Origin: Fibrobacter succinogenes
GTDB lineage: Bacteria; Fibrobacterota; Fibrobacteria; Fibrobacterales; Fibrobacteraceae
Reading direction: 5' to 3'
Assembly: GCA_902791475.1 (NCBI GenBank)
Contig: CADAWC010000039.1
Location: 1-33,197 of the forward strand
Length of the DNA stretch: 33,197 nt
The notes beneath the pieces are model-generated. The model ran no database searches. It was not told the DNA's origin and worked only from the letters and a program-made list of their open reading frames with translations. Shown here piece by piece: positions 1-7,419 of this stretch. How positions within the stretch are numbered: position 1 is the stretch's first letter; each line of letters starts with the position of its first letter. The position numbers were made by a program, and so were the translations under genes.

Positions 1-60
1 TTTCCTTCGTCGTGGGCTTTCGTTTCTTCGTTTCGGCCTCGTCTCTCAGGAACGGCGCCA

Positions 61-88
61 ATTATAGAATTTTCAGGAACATTTGCAA
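61..88 (-). promoter_or_regulatory. Candidate sigma70 promoter pointing out of the left edge
   Basis: Read on the minus strand there is a TTGCAA -35 (83-88), a 16-base spacer and a perfect TATAAT -10 (61-66). Transcription would start near base 54 and leave the window to the left. The transcribed part carries a GAGAGACGAG motif at 45-54, like the connectors of the dispersed hairpin repeats. The gene it would serve is not in the window. Confidence 0.45.
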
Positions 89-259
89 GGGGTAATTCTG
101 AAAAAATTTCACTTTTTTTTCACTTTTTTCGCTAAAAACGGGATGTATGCCGCCGGCGCTACACATTATCCACATTCTGTAAACAGAAATCTTTCGCACA
201 ACAGTCTGTAGATCCCGTCGCCTGCGGCCCTTGGATGACAAGCCCAGGTGACAAAGCAT
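89..259. other. Intergenic stretch without a recognised gene
   Basis: Between the outward promoter and the terminator of the GH45 gene I see no convincing gene. An open frame can be read on the minus strand from about 62 to 301, but it has no recognisable domain and runs through both the promoter and the terminator, so I do not call it. Confidence 0.5.
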
Positions 260-291
260 AAAAAAAAGCTCTCCGCAGTGAGCAGGGAGCC
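260..291 (-). terminator. Rho-independent terminator of the GH45 gene
   Basis: On the minus strand, about 20 bases after the stop codon, a GCTCCC...GGAGAGC stem with a bulged A is followed by a run of eight T. This is a standard intrinsic terminator. Confidence 0.7.
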
Positions 292-310
292 ACAAATTCA
301 TTCTATTTCT

Positions 311-1729
311 TTATTTAACATCACAACCGGCACTCGGATTCGTCCAGCCGTTTCCTGGAGGAGCCTCGCCCGCCTTCCAGCAATGGAGCGTGTCAAGCAC
401 ATCGCCTTCCTTGTAAGTGGACCAGTCCGTCACCTTCTTGATGTTGGTTTGCGTAGTGGTGTTGAATCGGCTCATGTAATGGTCGATCAAGTACTGCGGG
501 CATTCCACTTCTTCGATGTAGTAGGTCGGATTGTCTGCAGCCTTGTACCAGTCGGCAAACCAGTGGCAACCGCGCAAAAGGTTCGGGAGGCCGGCGTCGC
601 CGAAGGCCGCGTCGCACATATCCTTGATGCAGGTCTGGTACGCGACAAGAGTAGCCTCGTAGCCGAGCTTGTTCTGGCATTCGGTCAAGAATCCGCCAAA
701 GCCTGCGCCCCAGTTAAAGTCGCGGCCTTTGTTTACCTGAACAGTAAGAGCGTCAAAGGCGCCCACGCCACCGCCCGGCACCATCAAGTCGAACTGGCCT
801 GCCGGAAGATTCGGGTTACCGCCAGCCACATCCATACCGATGTTAGAGGCCATCACAATCATGTGCTTGCCCTTGAGCGCCCGGTGAGTTTCCCTTGGCG
901 GGTTGTTTTCCATCTCGTTTGCAAAGTGGCCGTCGTACTGCAAATGGTAGCACTTGCCGCACTTGCTATCGGCAGTGCCCGCAACGTATGCATAAGAAAG
1001 CGTATCGTTCACGGCAATAGGCGCCATGTCCGTGCAGGTGAACACGCCCTTTTCCTTTTCGTCGCCGCAAGCGCTCCTGGTTCCGTTATAACCGAACCAG
1101 GCCCTCGATACGTCACCCAAGGTAAAGGTAGGGACTTCGACATCGTGAATGTTGCAGTTACGCGCAGTGCCATAGTCGGCAATGTAGGCCGCATCGGAAG
1201 ACGTGTCTGCACGAGTCACATCGTTAGCGTTTTCCCTAAGCCAGGAGCAATGCGGCTTGCAAGCATCCCAGTAGCGGGTATTCCAACCGCGCTTTGCCGT
1301 AGCGCTGATGTCCTTGGTGTATTCGGCCGGAGGCGGGCCGTAAGATTCAAGAGTCGGGAATCCATCTGCACCTAATTCTGGTTCAGCACTGCTAGAGCTT
1401 TCAACGGCAGACGAATTCGGAGTGGCGCTAGATGTCGGATTGACTGAAGAGCTCGACTGAGACGGCCCACCATTGCTAGAACTCGTCGCCGAATTAGGCG
1501 GAACAACCACAGAAGAACTCGAGTTAGAGGCACTGGATCCCGGCGCCACAGAAGAGCTTGATCCCAAATCGCCACTTCCATCTACACTAGAGCTGCTTAC
1601 AAACCAATCGACACTCGATGAAGAAGCCGCAACAGACGGAGTAAGCGGAGATGGAGAATCATCAGAGCAGGCGCTATACATTGCAACGGCGCCCGCAGCC
1701 AATATCGAACTCAATAAATTTTTTTTCAT
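311..1729 (-). CDS. GH45 endo-beta-1,4-glucanase, lipoprotein with Ser-rich linker
   Basis: Secreted endoglucanase that cleaves internal beta-1,4 bonds of cellulose with inversion. Residues 1-21 are a lipoprotein signal ending at YSAC (Cys21), so the enzyme is probably anchored in a membrane, likely the outer one. Residues 22-118 are a low-complexity Ser/Pro/Asn linker with several SSSS blocks. The catalytic domain (about 130-472) carries the GH45 signature TRYWD (catalytic base Asp155) and GQFDLMVPGGGVG (Asp314, equivalent to the general acid Asp121 of Humicola Cel45A), and also the family stretch DWYKAADNPTYY. The first Cys of the usual WDCCKPSC motif is Ala here. Of two in-frame ATGs (1735 and 1729) I chose the second, because AAAGG lies six bases before it and abuts the first. 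It lies downstream of glgE on the same strand but is separated from it by a terminator, so it probably has its own promoter. Confidence 0.93.
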   Translation of the reverse strand: MKKNLLSSILAAGAVAMYSACSDDSPSPLTPSVAASSSSVDWFVSSSSVDGSGDLGSSSSVAPGSSASNSSSSVVVPPNSATSSSNGGPSQSSSSVNPTSSATPNSSAVESSSSAEPELGADGFPTLESYGPPPAEYTKDISATAKRGWNTRYWDACKPHCSWLRENANDVTRADTSSDAAYIADYGTARNCNIHDVEVPTFTLGDVSRAWFGYNGTRSACGDEKEKGVFTCTDMAPIAVNDTLSYAYVAGTADSKCGKCYHLQYDGHFANEMENNPPRETHRALKGKHMIVMASNIGMDVAGGNPNLPAGQFDLMVPGGGVGAFDALTVQVNKGRDFNWGAGFGGFLTECQNKLGYEATLVAYQTCIKDMCDAAFGDAGLPNLLRGCHWFADWYKAADNPTYYIEEVECPQYLIDHYMSRFNTTTQTNIKKVTDWSTYKEGDVLDTLHCWKAGEAPPGNGWTNPSAGCDVK

Positions 1730-1818
1730 AATCATCCTTTAAATACCTCGTCTAAAATTAGATTTAATCCTCTAAAAAAGACACAAAAAAAGCTTTTAAA
1801 AAGAGTTTTTGTGAGCAT

Positions 1819-1837
1819 CCCCCCCCCCCAAAAAAAA
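1819..1837. repeat. Homopolymer tract C11-A8
   Basis: Eleven C followed by eight A on the plus strand (T8-G11 as read toward the GH45 gene). It lies between the glgE terminator and the GH45 start codon, about 90-100 bases upstream of that start. Such tracts are prone to slippage. Whether this one affects GH45 transcription cannot be seen. Confidence 0.8.
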
Positions 1838-1870
1838 GAAACGCCCGGGAGCGGAGCTTCCGGGACGTTT
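1830..1870 (-). terminator. Terminator after glgE
   Basis: On the minus strand, 45 bases after the glgE stop, an AAACG-CCCGG type stem with a GC-rich loop (about 1839-1870) is followed by eight T. The opposite strand also has TTTTTC after the stem, so it could work in both directions. Confidence 0.75.
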
Positions 1871-1914
1871 TTCAATTGCGATTAGGCGTCTTGTGCGTTT
1901 TTTTTTGCAAACGT

Positions 1915-3645
1915 TTAGATTTTCTTCACCACGAACATGTGGCCAGGAGCCTTTGCAGGGTCAAGCTTCACATAGTTCTTGTTGCCACGCCATACATAGC
2001 TTTCGCCAGTCACAATGTCCTTCAAGAAGAAGAACGAATCGTTCTGGAGGCCAAGCTTAGCCATGTCAAGTTCAACAATACCTTCTTGCACGTGGTCCAT
2101 GTCCATGTTGCACACGCAGAGGATTACGTCATCGCCAGACTTCTTGGAGTAAACCATGAGCTGGTCGTTCTGAGCGTAATGGAAATCGAGGTTATCGTAT
2201 TCCTGCAAGGCAACATGCTCCTGACGAGCGACATTCAGACGACGAACAAAGTCTTGGATGCCCGGGCCAGACCAGTTGTGTACTTTGTACTGATACTTTT
2301 CGCTATCGGCAAGTTCTTCCTTGATTGGGCTCGGGATGTTTTCGCAGAGTTCGTAACCGTTGTACATACCCGTAAGGCTCGAAAGCGTCGCGGCCAAGAA
2401 GTAGCGCTGCTTAAACGCGTTTGCACCTTTATACGCAAGATACTTCGGGAAGATATCCGGTGTTGTCGGGAAGAAGATTCCACGCATGTATTCCTTAGCG
2501 TCGGACTGCGTGAGTTCCTTCAAGTACTGTTCGAATTCCCACTTTGCAGAGCGCCATGCGAAATACGTGTAGCTCATGTCAAAGCCAGACTTTGCGAGGC
2601 GGTGCATCATCTTCGGGCGTGTGAAAGCTTCGGCGAGGAACACAAGTTCCGGGCGTTTTTCCTTCACATCGGCGATGAGCCATTCCCAGAACGGGAACGG
2701 TTTGGTGTGCGGGTTATCGATACGGAAAATTTCAATTCCCTTGTCCGCCCAGAACAAAATAATATTCTCGATTTCCTTCCAAAGAGCCTTGTAGTTTTCG
2801 TTGTAGTAATCGAACGGATAAATATCTTCGTACTTCTTGGGCGGGTTTTCGGCGAACTTGATGCTGCCATCCGGTTCGTGGAAGAACCATTCCGGGTGCG
2901 ACTTCACATACGGATGGTCCGGGCTGCAGTTGAGCGCGATATCGAGCGCAAGGCGGAGTCCCTTGGCACGAGCAGCCTTTGCAAAATGCTCGAAGTCCTT
3001 CATAGTCCCGAGTTCCGGGTCCACATCATAATGGCCGCCGTTCTTGTTACCGACGGCATACGGGCATCCCGGTTCAAGCGGATTACCCTTCTTGTCAACC
3101 TTCGCATGGAGCGCGTTGTTTGCGCCCTTGCGGTTCGTGACACCAATCGGGTGGATCGGAACAAGGTAAACAGTATCGAAGCCAAGCCCTGCAATGTAGT
3201 CGAGCTGCTTTTCGCAATCCTTCCACGTTGCGCTCTTGTTCGGGTCCGTGCCCTGGCTCTTCGGCCACATTTCGTACCACGTACCCACGCGGCTGTAAAC
3301 CGGGTCCACACGGAGCTTCATCACCGGGCTTTCAGTCGGGACGTCCTTCGGTTCCTTGGTCCATGCGCAAATTTTGTATTCGTAATAGCCTATGTTTCCG
3401 ACCGTGAAGGAGCCTTCCCACAAGTCATTGTCGACAAAGTGCATCGGAGCCTGTTCCCACTTTTTCTTGGAAACGTGGCGGTAAAAAATCGCTGCATCGT
3501 ACTTTTCGTGACTGTGGCGGAAGATGTCCGCCTGGAGAGTCACAGTGTCACCGGGTTCACGCTTGAGCATGAAGCGGCCGCCCTCGATGCTCGGGCGGAT
3601 ATTTTCAATAACGAGATTTTCTTTTAGAGTTGGAATAGTTGCCAT
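1915..3645 (-). CDS. glgE: Alpha-1,4-glucan:maltose-1-phosphate maltosyltransferase, GH13_3
   Basis: Transfers maltosyl units from alpha-maltose 1-phosphate to the non-reducing end of alpha-1,4-glucans, building a glycogen-like polymer in the cytosol. It is GlgE rather than a general amylase: it has the conserved RIDNPHTKPFPFWEW block with nucleophile Asp310, the acid/base Glu339 in FLAEAFTRPKMM, and the blocks PIHPIGVTNRKG, CSPDHP and AENPPKKYEDIYP. Residues 8-113 form the N-terminal beta-sandwich (DUF3416). Known GlgE proteins run about 660-700 residues and carry a helical insert of roughly 90 residues between that sandwich and the barrel. Here the sandwich runs straight into RVGTWYEMWPKSQG, which explains the 576-residue length. 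No Shine-Dalgarno sequence is visible at the ATG. The stop of the upstream lipoprotein gene is 20 bases away, so the genes are probably co-transcribed. No treS, mak, glgB or glgC lies in the window. Confidence 0.92.
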   Translation of the reverse strand: MATIPTLKENLVIENIRPSIEGGRFMLKREPGDTVTLQADIFRHSHEKYDAAIFYRHVSKKKWEQAPMHFVDNDLWEGSFTVGNIGYYEYKICAWTKEPKDVPTESPVMKLRVDPVYSRVGTWYEMWPKSQGTDPNKSATWKDCEKQLDYIAGLGFDTVYLVPIHPIGVTNRKGANNALHAKVDKKGNPLEPGCPYAVGNKNGGHYDVDPELGTMKDFEHFAKAARAKGLRLALDIALNCSPDHPYVKSHPEWFFHEPDGSIKFAENPPKKYEDIYPFDYYNENYKALWKEIENIILFWADKGIEIFRIDNPHTKPFPFWEWLIADVKEKRPELVFLAEAFTRPKMMHRLAKSGFDMSYTYFAWRSAKWEFEQYLKELTQSDAKEYMRGIFFPTTPDIFPKYLAYKGANAFKQRYFLAATLSSLTGMYNGYELCENIPSPIKEELADSEKYQYKVHNWSGPGIQDFVRRLNVARQEHVALQEYDNLDFHYAQNDQLMVYSKKSGDDVILCVCNMDMDHVQEGIVELDMAKLGLQNDSFFFLKDIVTGESYVWRGNKNYVKLDPAKAPGHMFVVKKI

Positions 3646-3665
3646 AATGACTAGAATTTAGCAAA

Positions 3666-4937
3666 CTACTTAATTCTAATCAACTGCACATCCTTAATCC
3701 AGAACGTTCTTTCGCGACTGCCCAAATTCAAGTCCAAACGAGCATATGGGTCTGTTTCCGCAGGAGAAAATTCTATTTCATACGACTTGCCGGAAGTCGA
3801 AACCTTAACGTGTTCCTGGAACCCATTTGTTTCACCATTGTAAATGGAATTGCCCAAACGCGCCGTCATTTCACCTTCAACATCAGACCAAATCGTAAAA
3901 ACAAATTTGTACGTATAGCCCACGATGACAGGGATGTTTTCGTGCAACAACTGCACACTATACGAGAAGTTTCCACCCCTGGACACATGCACTTTCATCA
4001 CATTAGAATTTTTCTCTTTGACAATCGCCGTGTCTGCGGCACCATTGAACTGTCTGTGGAAAATCCAATTTTTTCCACCATCGCTAAAGCTTCCATTAGA
4101 AATCAAATTCTTGTTTTTCTGTCCAGCGATCTCAGCCCAGACATCATCGACAAAGCCACCATAATCTTCACCATCAGCTGCCGTATAGCTATAACGCATC
4201 GCCTGGAAACTCGGCAAGAAACGTTCATTCAGCGATTTCCAGAGTTCTTCGTTTTCGGTCTTGCTGAAACGGATAACACCATCTTTACCAGCCTTTGCAG
4301 AAGCAAGGTCAAGCCCATCAACAAAGCGGTGCACACGGAATACTACAGACAAATTCACCGTAGAATCTTGAATTTCGATTTGCGACTGATTGTACAGCAG
4401 CTTAAGCACCTGGAAATTATTCAGTTCATAGACAAACGGAATTTCCTTGTCATTTTGACGGATGCGTCCGTAAATAGAGTTCACGCCCTTCTTTTTGCCA
4501 ACTTCAAAGCCGACGCCAATTTCTTTAAGGAACCCGTCATTCTTCAAATCGATATTATTGAAGGCGTCCTTGACAAACTCGCCATCCGTGAACGAAATGG
4601 GGAGCACCGCAACCGGATCATCTTCATACGGCCAGAGCAACAGCCCATCTTCCTGATTGACAGAAACGCCCACATAGAAGCTGCAGAACGAACGGACTTC
4701 GGTAAGCGTCAGCTGGAACGTATCGATGACAACCTTTTCATCCTTCGCCGCAGCTTTAGCAAGCGAAACCGGCTTTGCATCAGAATAGTCAATGGAGAAA
4801 TCTGCGGTAAGCCCGATGTTCTGCGCAATCTCCGGATTTCCAATTTCAATACCGGCCGTAGAGTCGAATTCCGAACATCCGACCGCCCACAATGCCACAA
4901 GCACGCAACCGATTATTGAACTCAAAGAACGCATCAT
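3666..4937 (-). CDS. Lipoprotein with C-terminal CBM4/9-like domain
   Basis: Unassigned exported protein of 423 residues. The N-terminus is a lipoprotein signal with AVGC as lipobox (Cys at about 21), followed by a stretch typical of Fibrobacter lipoproteins (EIGNPEI). Residues about 30-250 match no family I recognise. The C-terminal 140 residues (from NLISNGSFSDGGKNW to the end) look like a carbohydrate-binding beta-sandwich of the CBM4/9 type: an opening N-G-S/D-F-x-G-x-x-W, a central YKFVFTIW strand and a closing strand FWIKDVQLIRI. The start codon overlaps the stop of the upstream TIGR02147 gene by four bases (ATGA), implying translational coupling. The CBM call is by pattern only, and the ligand is unknown. 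Confidence 0.75.
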   Translation of the reverse strand: MMRSLSSIIGCVLVALWAVGCSEFDSTAGIEIGNPEIAQNIGLTADFSIDYSDAKPVSLAKAAAKDEKVVIDTFQLTLTEVRSFCSFYVGVSVNQEDGLLLWPYEDDPVAVLPISFTDGEFVKDAFNNIDLKNDGFLKEIGVGFEVGKKKGVNSIYGRIRQNDKEIPFVYELNNFQVLKLLYNQSQIEIQDSTVNLSVVFRVHRFVDGLDLASAKAGKDGVIRFSKTENEELWKSLNERFLPSFQAMRYSYTAADGEDYGGFVDDVWAEIAGQKNKNLISNGSFSDGGKNWIFHRQFNGAADTAIVKEKNSNVMKVHVSRGGNFSYSVQLLHENIPVIVGYTYKFVFTIWSDVEGEMTARLGNSIYNGETNGFQEHVKVSTSGKSYEIEFSPAETDPYARLDLNLGSRERTFWIKDVQLIRIK

Positions 4938-5779
4938 ACTCCTCGGGTTAGAGGGTACAGCTGGATATTGATTTGCACAACATCCTCACCTTCCCCAGCC
5001 TTTGCTGAGAAATCTAGTAGTTCTTTGCGCATCAGTTGCAAATGTTTTTTCAAATTGGGGAAATCTTCGCGTTTTATGCTGAAAGTCAGGGCAGAAACGT
5101 CCCTTTGCGGGCCCGGAAGCGTAGAAAGCATGTCCGCCGAGAGCTTGAGCATCTGCAGATGGTACATCTTGACCATCAAATCCTGGACTTCGTCGTCAGT
5201 AGTAATCAGGGGGTCACGCTGGCGGTAACCGTTCGCGGTCTTTACCAGGAGCCCCAGTTCCACGAGAAGTTTAAGAGATTCCGTCACCTGCACCGGCGTA
5301 ATGAGGCCGCCGAGGCGCTTGGAAATCCAGTCGGGAATCGGGCGAAAATCCTTGAGTGCCACCATCTCGAGAATCGCAGAGTGGTGCCATTCGCGGAAAA
5401 TACGGAACTGTGCCGCATCCATCTTGTGCAGCTTGGAGCGCGGGCTCGCCTTCAAAAGTTGGGCGTAGTATACCTGCTTATCCGCATCCGTCTGAGCCTG
5501 ATTGAAGAAAACAAGACTTTCGAAATATGCAGCACGCTGGCCATCCAAGCCGAGGCCGTGGATGAGCTTTACCACCGTGTTCTTTGTAATATTTCGCTTT
5601 CCGTCAATCGTGAGCTTGAGATGGGCGTGGCTCGAAAGCCCTGCCTTCTCCGCGAAGAAACGGAGGCTAAAAGCCGGAACCGTCTTCTTCTTGAACTCAT
5701 AGTAGTCCCGCAAATACACACGGTAGTTCGTGTATTGCAGAACATCAGGTTCAACTATGCGATTTTCTCCTGTTTCCAT
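4934..5779 (-). CDS. TIGR02147 family protein (DUF4423), Fibrobacter-type regulator
   Basis: A 281-residue protein of a family greatly expanded in Fibrobacter succinogenes. The typical opening is present (YTNYRVYLRDYYEFKKK), followed by a helix-turn-helix-like segment (FAEKAGLSSHAHLKLTIDGKRNITKN, given here as a region at about residues 41-68). A helical C-terminal DUF4423 region contains AILEMVALKDF and a winged-helix-like stretch that ends around LVELGLLVKTANGYRQ. The family is generally taken to be DNA-binding, but no member's function is firmly known to me. Its stop overlaps the start of the CBM-like lipoprotein. The pair therefore looks like a regulator with its partner, although what is regulated is inference. 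Confidence 0.85.
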   Translation of the reverse strand: METGENRIVEPDVLQYTNYRVYLRDYYEFKKKTVPAFSLRFFAEKAGLSSHAHLKLTIDGKRNITKNTVVKLIHGLGLDGQRAAYFESLVFFNQAQTDADKQVYYAQLLKASPRSKLHKMDAAQFRIFREWHHSAILEMVALKDFRPIPDWISKRLGGLITPVQVTESLKLLVELGLLVKTANGYRQRDPLITTDDEVQDLMVKMYHLQMLKLSADMLSTLPGPQRDVSALTFSIKREDFPNLKKHLQLMRKELLDFSAKAGEGEDVVQINIQLYPLTRGV

Positions 5780-5785
5780 ATTCTA

Positions 5786-5814
5786 AAAATAGAAGTCTTC
5801 CGCCACAAAATCAA
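5786..5814 (-). promoter_or_regulatory. Candidate promoter of the TIGR02147 operon
   Basis: On the minus strand: TTGATT (-35, 5809-5814), 17-base spacer, TATTTT (-10, 5786-5791). The expected start site falls on or next to the ATG at 5779, and no Shine-Dalgarno sequence is visible, so the mRNA may be leaderless. Confidence 0.4.
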
Positions 5815-5850
5815 AGAATAAAAAGCTTTTATCGTTTACCCAAGTAACCA

Positions 5851-6230
5851 TGTTAGACGAGAAACGACAAATGCATAGGGCGAGTGTCGCGTCCAAGCTC
5901 GCTTGGACATGACCGAGACCAGCATTTAACGCCGTTGGCGTTCGTGGCTGCGGTTATGCCATATCTGAATACAAGTATTCAGTTGCGTCATAACCTTGCA
6001 CACTATTGGGACTTGAACGAAGTGAAAGTCCAAAGACTAGAGACGAGAGGGGCAAGCTTTCCCCTGATTGCAGCCCCGGCACGCCGGGTCTTCCATCACC
6101 CCTTCGAGCGGGGGCACACCACCTAAAGGTGGCCATGCCCACATAAGTGCTGAAGCACTAAGTGGTCAAAGGCCGCAACGCCCCGAACGCATCAAGCGTT
6201 CAGCCCAAGTCTCTCGCAATAAGCGAAAGG
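5851..6230 (+). repeat. Hairpin array within a gene-free region
   Basis: This fills most of the 480-base gap between the TIGR02147 gene and the acetyltransferase. It opens with GTTAGACGAGAAACGAC (5852-5868), a variant of the dispersed repeat start. It then carries a chain of different short hairpins. Arms: 5891-5897/5902-5908, 5928-5933/5937-5942, 5965-5972/5975-5982 (nested in 5952-5958/5989-5995), 6009-6014/6026-6031, 6049-6052/6061-6064, 6075-6080/6083-6088, 6099-6102/6110-6113, 6119-6124/6127-6132, 6146-6151/6154-6159 (nested in 6139-6142/6162-6165), 6185-6190/6196-6201 and 6214-6217/6223-6226. The connector AGACTAGAGACGAGAGG occurs at 6034-6050. The stems differ in sequence but have similar size, and many loops are only 2-4 bases. 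I do not recognise a known RNA family. Confidence 0.7.
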
Positions 6231-6267
6231 CGGCACCGGAACGGGGGCCGGGGCGACAGCAAGAAGA

Positions 6268-6885
6268 TCAGCAAAAATCTCTAGCAAGGAGCGAAAAGCG
6301 GATATGGTCTTCAAAATGATCGTGGATTCGCTCGTACTCGCGGCAAATGCCTTCTTCCGTAAATCCGGCACGGCGGGCGACAGCGACACTCTTCGGGTTG
6401 TTGACCGAGGCCGTGAGTTCAAGACGGTTCAAGCTCATTGCAAACGCTTCGCCCGCCACAAGCAAAAGCGCTTCAGTCGCAAGGCCACGACCACAAAAGT
6501 CTTGACCAAGCCAATAGCTTACGGTCGCCGAGCGATTTTTCCACTGCACCCAGCCAAGCATAATGCAGCCCGCAATTTTCAGGTCTGCGTTCGCAACCTT
6601 CTCGAAAATGCCCCAGCAGGCGCCATTAGCCATCTGCGCCTGCAAGTCCCAGGCATCCATTTTCGCAGAAACATCTTCAAGAGTGCGGCATTCTTCTGCA
6701 GGCCACGGCAAATGCTCCGACAAGAACTTGCGAGAGCCTTCAATCAGCTCGAACAGCGGCAGCACGTCCGCCTTGCCAAGCGGGCGCAACACAGCACGCT
6801 CGCCATCAACCTCTTGCAGCGAGAATTCGCAAAGATCATCATCTAAAAAATCGCTCATATTCAACTCAACGATAGCATTTGTCAT
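6268..6885 (-). CDS. GNAT acetyltransferase, RimJ/RimL type
   Basis: Transfers an acetyl group from acetyl-CoA to an amine, probably a protein N-terminus or a small molecule. The substrate cannot be told. The fold order is clear: LRPLGKADVLPLFELI opening; GCIMLGWVQWKNRSATVSYWLG (central strands, a region at about residues 115-136); the acetyl-CoA loop DFCGRGLATEALLLV (Q/R-x-x-G-x-A type); and the closing LELTASVNNPKSVAVARRAGF-type motif with EEGICREY. The start is uncertain: in-frame candidates are 6936 (TTG), 6885 (ATG, chosen) and 6858 (ATG), and none has a good ribosome binding site. It stands alone, flanked by the hairpin array downstream and the AT-rich inverted repeats upstream. Confidence 0.85.
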   Translation of the reverse strand: MTNAIVELNMSDFLDDDLCEFSLQEVDGERAVLRPLGKADVLPLFELIEGSRKFLSEHLPWPAEECRTLEDVSAKMDAWDLQAQMANGACWGIFEKVANADLKIAGCIMLGWVQWKNRSATVSYWLGQDFCGRGLATEALLLVAGEAFAMSLNRLELTASVNNPKSVAVARRAGFTEEGICREYERIHDHFEDHIRFSLLARDFC

Positions 6886-6973
6886 GTCACCGCATCTTAC
6901 CATATCGCTCGAAGACGCAGAAGATAACACACCCAAGGAATTATGGCGTTTTTTTAGCGTTTTTCATGACTAC

Positions 6974-7182
6974 ATGCATATAATTTTCAATTTTAAGCAT
7001 TTTTATATGCATTTTGGAGCCTATTTCTTATAAACTACGCACCAAACTAAGGTCTAGATTTACCGATGATACATATAAAAACCGACAATTTCGTCAATTT
7101 ATATGCTCAAACGCCGGCATAATTCGTTACTTTGTATAAAAACATGCATATAAAAAGCCTTTTTGTTCATTTTTATATGCAT
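6974..7182. repeat. Three inverted repeats sharing the arm ATGCATATAA
   Basis: An AT-rich gene-free stretch (6937-7324 as a whole). IR1 has arms ATGCATATAA (6974-6983) and TTATATGCAT (7003-7012). IR2 has imperfect arms around 7069-7081 and 7098-7107 (CATATAAA / TTTATATG). IR3 has perfect 13-base arms ATGCATATAAAAA (7144-7156) and TTTTTATATGCAT (7170-7182). They lie upstream of the acetyltransferase, so they could be operators, but they could also be remnants of a small element. Confidence 0.7.
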
Positions 7183-7245
7183 CCCCTCAAAAAAAACACC
7201 CAATAAACTCGTCATTCTGAGCCATTCAGGCATAACCGCGGCGTG

Positions 7246-7284
7246 GTTGGCGCAGTTGGCGTAAAGCATCGCGGTTGGCGTAAA
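7246..7284. repeat. Short tandem GTTGGCG units
   Basis: GTTGGCG occurs at 7246, 7255 and 7274, and the last two extend to GTTGGCGTAAA. The units sit just downstream of the tRNA-Leu(CAG) terminator. No function is suggested. Confidence 0.5.
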
Positions 7285-7317
7285 AAAAACGAAAAACCCG
7301 ATAGCGAACTACCGGGT
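7285..7317 (-). terminator. Terminator of tRNA-Leu(CAG)
   Basis: On the minus strand, ACCCGGTAG and CTATCGGGT pair around a TTCG tetraloop (7296-7317), followed by TTTTTCG and then eight T. It is placed directly after the tRNA. Confidence 0.85.
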
Positions 7318-7324
7318 CTTTCAG

Positions 7325-7408
7325 TGCGGATGAAAGGACTTGAACCTTCATGCCCTTGCGAGCACTAGAACCTGAATCTAGCGTGTCTACCAGTTCCACC
7401 ACATCCGC
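7325..7408 (-). tRNA. tRNA-Leu(CAG)
   Basis: An 84-base class II tRNA. The acceptor arms GCGGATG and CATCCGC are fully paired, with discriminator A. The anticodon stem CTAGA/TCTAG closes the loop TTCAGGT with anticodon CAG. A long variable arm follows, and the T arm carries GTTCAAGTC. The CCA end is not encoded. Confidence 0.95.
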
Positions 7409-7419
7409 GTGGTGCACCA

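Noticed and set aside
248..1375. Long open frame on the plus strand opposite the GH45 gene
   Set aside because: It is antisense to a clear GH45 domain, has no recognisable domain and no promoter; high third-position GC keeps such frames open.
1876..3627. 583-codon open frame opposite glgE
   Set aside because: Covers the same DNA as an unmistakable GlgE and reads as an Arg/His/Val-rich non-protein.
5884..6126. 80-codon open frame inside the hairpin array
   Set aside because: Runs through the hairpins, has no ribosome binding site and no family likeness.
5851..6230. Known structured RNA (RNase P, tmRNA, riboswitch)
   Set aside because: I found none of the conserved core motifs of those RNAs; it is described as a hairpin array only.
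6974..7182. Insertion sequence ends
   Set aside because: No transposase or target duplication is seen; the arms are short and paired locally, not at the ends of one element.
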